NCBI GenBank assembly: GCA_902763505.1
Contig: CACWSO010000008.1
Location: 49,816 to 113,815, forward strand
Reading direction: 5' to 3'
Source of the DNA: an uncultured Eubacteriales bacterium
GTDB lineage: Bacteria > Bacillota > Clostridia > Peptostreptococcales > Anaerovoracaceae
DNA: 64,000 nucleotides
The notes below the pieces were generated by a model that saw nothing but the letters and a program-made list of their open reading frames with translations, made no database searches and was not told where the DNA came from. Shown here piece by piece: positions 60,138 through 64,000 of this stretch. Positions within the stretch are counted from its first letter, which is position 1, and the number at the start of each line of letters is the position of its first letter. The position numbers and the translations under genes are program-made.

Positions 60138-63100
60138 ATGAGTGAAAACACGAATTACGAAATGAACAATTTTGAAGCCCTGCAGATCGGACTTGCTTCC
60201 CCGGATAAGATCAGAAGCTGGTCTCATGGTGAGGTTACCAAGCCTGAAACAATCAACTACAGGACACTCAAGCCGGAAATGGACGGCCTTTACTGCGAGA
60301 GGATCTTCGGACCGACTAAGGACTGGGAATGCCACTGCGGTAAATACAAGAGAATCAGATACAAAGGCATCGTATGCGATAAGTGCGGTGTAGAAGTCAC
60401 AAAAGCCAAGGTAAGAAGAGAGAGAATGGGCCACATCGAGCTGGCCACTCCGGTTTCCCACATCTGGTACTTCAAGGGAATTCCTAGCAGAATGGGACTG
60501 GTGCTCGACATCTCACCGAAGACGCTGGAAAAAGTGCTTTACTTCGCAAACTTCATCGTTATCGATCCGGGCAACTCCAACTTCGCTTACAAGGAAATCC
60601 TCAGCGAGACCCAGTGGAGAGAAGCCATGGACGATCCTGCCATCAAGTTCAGAGCAGGAAGCGGTGCAGAGGCTGTAAAGGAACTGCTCAGCCATGTTGA
60701 TCTGGAAGAACTGTCAGCAGATCTTACAGATAAGCTGAAGAAGTCCACAGGCCAGAAGAGAATCAGAATCACCAGAAGACTCGAGGTCATCGAAGCTCTG
60801 AGAGTATCAGGCAACAGACCTGAGTGGATGGTACTGGATGTCATTCCTGTCATCCCGCCAGATCTCAGACCGATGGTGCAGCTCGACGGCGGCAGATTCG
60901 CAACCTCAGACCTGAACGATCTCTACAGAAGAGTTATCAACAGAAATAACAGACTTAAGAGACTCCAGGAACTGAATGCTCCGGATATCATCGTAAGAAA
61001 TGAGAAGAGAATGCTTCAGGAAGCTGTTGACGCACTGATCGACAACGGCAGAAGAGGCAAGGCTGTAACGGGCCCTGGACAGAGACCTCTCAAGTCACTT
61101 TCAGATATGCTGAAGGGTAAGCAGGGAAGATTCAGACAGAACCTGCTGGGCAAGCGTGTTGACTATTCAGGACGTTCTGTAATCGTCGTAGGACCTGAAC
61201 TGAAGTTCTATCAGTGCGGTCTTCCTAAGAAGATGGCCCTGGAACTGTTCAAGCCTTTCATCATGAAGAAGCTGGTTGAGAACCAGAATGCGCACAACAT
61301 CAAGAGCGCTAAGAGAATGGTCGAGAAGGTCAGCCCGGAAGTATGGGATGTACTGGAAGATGTCATCAAGGAGCATCCAGTTATGCTCAACCGTGCTCCG
61401 ACCCTGCACAGACTGGGTATCCAGGCATTCGAACCTGTACTCGTAGAGGGCAAGGCAATCAAGCTGCATCCTCTGGCATGTACAGCATTCAACGCCGACT
61501 TCGACGGAGACCAGATGGCCGTTCACGTACCGCTCAGTGTTGAAGCACAGGCAGAAGCCAGATTCCTGATGCTGTCAGTCAACAACATTCTGGCACCGAA
61601 GGATGGCTCCCCGATTACAACACCGACGCAGGATATGATCCTCGGATCATACTACCTCACACATCCGGGTCAACCGGAGGGCGAGAGAACATCCCGTGCC
61701 GAGAGAGGTGACGGAAGCGTATTCACCGACATGTCCGAGATGCTCATGGCATACCAGACGGGTAACGTTGGTGTCCATGCCAAGGTCAAGGTCAGAATGT
61801 ACGCGGATGAGAACGACGAAAGAGGCAAACTCGTTGAATCCACTGTTGGTAGATTCATCTTTAACCAGGGAATCCCGCAGGATCTGGGTTATGTGCCGGA
61901 CAGAGAAGCGGATCCGTATTCACTGGAAATCGACTTCCTCTGCGACAAGAAAAAACTGGGACAGATCATCGACAGGTGCTACCGTATCCACGGCAACACG
62001 GATACAGTACTGATGCTGGACTACATAAAGGCTACAGGTTACCACTACTCAACAGTGGCAGCAATCACCATCGGCATTTCCGACATGGAGATTCCTGAAG
62101 CGAAGGAGAGAATCATCGCTGAGTCTGACGCCCTCGTCGATAAGTATGACAAAGCGTACAGAAGAGGTCTCGTATCCGAGGCTGAAAGATACAGCAAAGT
62201 CTGCGAAATCTGGAACAAGACGACAGATGATGTAGCGGACGCTCTCATGGAATCACTGGGATCGCTGAACAACCTGTACATCATGGCTCATTCCGGAGCC
62301 AGAGGTTCCAAGAACCAGATCAGACAGATTGGCGGTATGCGTGGTCTGATGGCAAACGCTACTGGTAAGACAATCGAAATCCCAATCAAGGCGAACTTCC
62401 GTGAAGGACTTTCCGTACTGGAATACTTCCTTTCATCGAACGGAGCTCGTAAGGGACTTGCCGATACAGCACTCAGAACAGCAGACTCCGGTTACCTGAC
62501 AAGGAGACTGGTTGACGTTTCCCACAACGTTATCGTTAGGGAAGACGACTGCGGAACTGTAGAAGGTATCGAAGTAGCAGCATTCACCGATGGCAAGGAA
62601 GTCATCGAGAAGCTGAAAGAGCGTATCGTAGGAAGAACAGCACTGACAGACATCATCCATCCGGAGACAGGCGAAGTCATCGTCGAAGAAGACTGTGAAA
62701 TCACGGAAGCTGATGCTGCAGCCATCGAAGAAGCCGGAATCGAATCTGTTGCAATCAGATCGGTCATGACCTGCAAGAGCAAGTCCGGCGTCTGCGCGAA
62801 GTGCTATGGACGCAACCTGGCAACAGGTGAAAGCGTCAACATCGGTGAGGCGGTCGGCATCCAGGCTGCACAGTCCATCGGAGAACCTGGTACGCAGCTT
62901 ACAATGAGAACATTCCATACCGGCGGTGTTGCTGGTTCAGATATCACCCACGGTCTTCCGAGAGTAGAAGAGCTCTTCGAAGCAAGAAAGCCTAAGGGAC
63001 TTGCTACGATCTGCGAAGCGGACGGAACCGTTGTATCCATCAGCTCAACACCGGACAACAAGACGGAAGTCGTTGTCCGCGGTGAGGAAGAGAAGAGATA

Positions 63101-63857
63101 CATCATTCCTTACGGAGCAAGACTGGCAGTTGCTGAAGGCGACTATGTAGAGGCCGGCGGCAACATCACGACAGGTCCTCTGGATCCAAAGGATATCCTG
63201 AGACTGCAGGGTGTTGAAGGCGTTTACCAGTATCTGCTGAAGGAAGTGCAGAGAGTATATAAGAATCAGGGTGTAGACATCAACGATAAGCACATCGAAG
63301 TGATTGTCGGACAGATGCTTTCGAAGATGAAGGTCAACGATCCTGGAGATACAGGACTTCTCCCTGGCGGACAGTACGGCAAATTCGAAGTAGAAGAAGC
63401 CAATGCTGCTGCCGAAGCAGAAGGCAAAGAGCCTGCTGATGCAGAGCGCCTGCTCCTGGGAATCACAAAGGCATCCCTGGCTACAAGCTCATTCCTTTCC
63501 GCAGCATCCTTCCAGGAGACAACAAGAGTCCTGACGGATGCGGCGATCAAGGGTAAGACAGACCATCTGGAAGGTCTGAAGGAGAACGTCATCATCGGTA
63601 AGCTCATTCCTGCCGGAACAGGTATGAGAAAGTACAGAAACATCCAGCTCGACTACGGTGTAAACGAAGCCCTCATCGAAGCGTACAAGCAGGCAATGCT
63701 TGAAGCCGAAGAGGAAGAAGAGGAAGAAGTTGTCTACACTGAGGATATGGAAGGTGTAATGCCTGAGATGGCAACAGCAGATGATCTCGAATCAGCAGAA
63801 GCTTATGCAGCTGAAGATGAATTCGTCAACGAGACGGAAATCGAGATTGAAGAGTAA
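60138..63857 (+). CDS. rpoC: RNA polymerase beta' subunit
   Basis: 1239 residues. The zinc ribbon [20 protein letters not shown] lies near residue 70. The catalytic loop [12 protein letters not shown] holds the three Mg-binding Asp near residue 455. The trigger-loop region, [17 protein letters not shown], is near 920, and the second zinc site has [16 protein letters not shown]. It ends in an acidic tail ([17 protein letters not shown] and on to IEIEE). It lies 16 bases after rpoB with AAAGGGG as binding site. Confidence 0.98.
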   Translation: MSENTNYEMNNFEALQIGLASPDKIRSWSHGEVTKPETINYRTLKPEMDGLYCERIFGPTKDWECHCGKYKRIRYKGIVCDKCGVEVTKAKVRRERMGHIELATPVSHIWYFKGIPSRMGLVLDISPKTLEKVLYFANFIVIDPGNSNFAYKEILSETQWREAMDDPAIKFRAGSGAEAVKELLSHVDLEELSADLTDKLKKSTGQKRIRITRRLEVIEALRVSGNRPEWMVLDVIPVIPPDLRPMVQLDGGRFATSDLNDLYRRVINRNNRLKRLQELNAPDIIVRNEKRMLQEAVDALIDNGRRGKAVTGPGQRPLKSLSDMLKGKQGRFRQNLLGKRVDYSGRSVIVVGPELKFYQCGLPKKMALELFKPFIMKKLVENQNAHNIKSAKRMVEKVSPEVWDVLEDVIKEHPVMLNRAPTLHRLGIQAFEPVLVEGKAIKLHPLACTAFNADFDGDQMAVHVPLSVEAQAEARFLMLSVNNILAPKDGSPITTPTQDMILGSYYLTHPGQPEGERTSRAERGDGSVFTDMSEMLMAYQTGNVGVHAKVKVRMYADENDERGKLVESTVGRFIFNQGIPQDLGYVPDREADPYSLEIDFLCDKKKLGQIIDRCYRIHGNTDTVLMLDYIKATGYHYSTVAAITIGISDMEIPEAKERIIAESDALVDKYDKAYRRGLVSEAERYSKVCEIWNKTTDDVADALMESLGSLNNLYIMAHSGARGSKNQIRQIGGMRGLMANATGKTIEIPIKANFREGLSVLEYFLSSNGARKGLADTALRTADSGYLTRRLVDVSHNVIVREDDCGTVEGIEVAAFTDGKEVIEKLKERIVGRTALTDIIHPETGEVIVEEDCEITEADAAAIEEAGIESVAIRSVMTCKSKSGVCAKCYGRNLATGESVNIGEAVGIQAAQSIGEPGTQLTMRTFHTGGVAGSDITHGLPRVEELFEARKPKGLATICEADGTVVSISSTPDNKTEVVVRGEEEKRYIIPYGARLAVAEGDYVEAGGNITTGPLDPKDILRLQGVEGVYQYLLKEVQRVYKNQGVDINDKHIEVIVGQMLSKMKVNDPGDTGLLPGGQYGKFEVEEANAAAEAEGKEPADAERLLLGITKASLATSSFLSAASFQETTRVLTDAAIKGKTDHLEGLKENVIIGKLIPAGTGMRKYRNIQLDYGVNEALIEAYKQAMLEAEEEEEEEVVYTEDMEGVMPEMATADDLESAEAYAAEDEFVNETEIEIEE

Positions 63858-63917
63858 GTTCATCATCAAAGATATAATAGAAACGTGCAGGCAAATTGCC
63901 TGTGAACCTGTAAGATG

Positions 63918-63953
63918 AAAGTAGACATGCAAAAAGAGCATGTCTACTTTTTT
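63918..63953 (+). terminator. Terminator after rpoC
   Basis: AAAGTAGACATGC (63918-63930) pairs with GCATGTCTACTTT (63938-63950), followed by TTT. A second, smaller inverted repeat CAGGCA/TGCCTG lies before it near 63888-63902. Confidence 0.88.
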
Positions 63954-63983
63954 CATGGTATGCTTCGTACAGGAGGTGAGGAC

Positions 63984-64000
63984 ATGGGCAGACCAAAAGG
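63984..64000 (+). CDS. Start of an unidentified gene cut by the right edge
   Basis: AGGAGGTGAG (63971-63980) precedes an ATG at 63984 that opens MGRPK before the window ends. The strong binding site argues for a real gene. Genes of ribosomal proteins (L7Ae-like, rpsL) often follow rpoC, but five residues do not allow a name. Confidence 0.55.

Noticed and set aside
1-64000. CRISPR arrays, insertion sequences, prophage and tRNA genes
   Set aside because: No regular direct-repeat array, transposase, integrase or cloverleaf sequence was seen in any intergenic stretch.

Overview
The window looks like a chromosomal segment of an anaerobic, low-to-mid GC Firmicute of the Clostridia (Eubacteriales; possibly the Family XIII / Anaerovoracaceae side, which is a guess). 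Grounds: Gram-positive gene orders (radA, yacL, ispDF; SRP RNA, dnaX, ybaB, recR; rpmG, secE, nusG, rplKAJL, rpoBC), strong AGGAGG ribosome binding sites, TTGACA/TATAAT promoters, sortase-anchored surface proteins, an energy-conserving Ech-type [NiFe] hydrogenase, and an acyl-CoA dehydrogenase with EtfBA.

Layout. 1-5958: surface operon, namely a very large Cna-B/VaFE adhesin or pilin cut by the left edge, a secreted papain-like protein and a class B sortase. 6049-7992: an EF-G paralogue. 8077-17931: a catabolic locus for Amadori products (fructosamines) with two HutC-type GntR regulators, two FrlD-like kinases, a FrlB-like deglycase, a complete PotABCD-type ABC transporter, an amidohydrolase and a YjbQ protein, arranged around a divergent promoter region with repeated TGGTAT half-sites. 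18006-26368: radA, a two-component system, carD-like, yacL, a fused ispDF and proS. 26385-32313: split chromate transporter, Nudix, cyclophilin, acyl-CoA dehydrogenase, a 143-bp element with 20-bp perfect inverted ends, etfBA and an M50-like protease. 32334-41415: pcrA, ligA, an AIR-synthase-like protein, PrsW-like protease, the SRP RNA, dnaX, ybaB, recR and a small membrane protein.

41574-46321: two APC amino-acid permeases around a DUF2442 membrane protein, then a signal-peptidase homologue that lacks both catalytic residues. 46513-52477: a six-gene ech hydrogenase operon whose last subunit is expanded to a polyferredoxin with eight predicted [4Fe-4S] clusters. 52676-63857: rpmG, secE, nusG, rplK, rplA, L10 leader, rplJ, rplL, rpoB and rpoC. 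The last bases begin a new, unidentified gene.

How it may work together (inference): peptides, amino acids and glycated amino acids are taken up by the APC and Pot-type carriers. FrlD/FrlB would turn fructosamine into glucose 6-phosphate plus free amine. Fermentation electrons would pass through Etf and ferredoxin to Ech, making H2 and an ion gradient. The most noteworthy points are the Amadori locus with a polyamine-type transporter, the polyferredoxin EchF, the acyl-CoA dehydrogenase with Cys in place of the catalytic Glu, the inactive signal-peptidase homologue, and the palindromic element in front of etfB.
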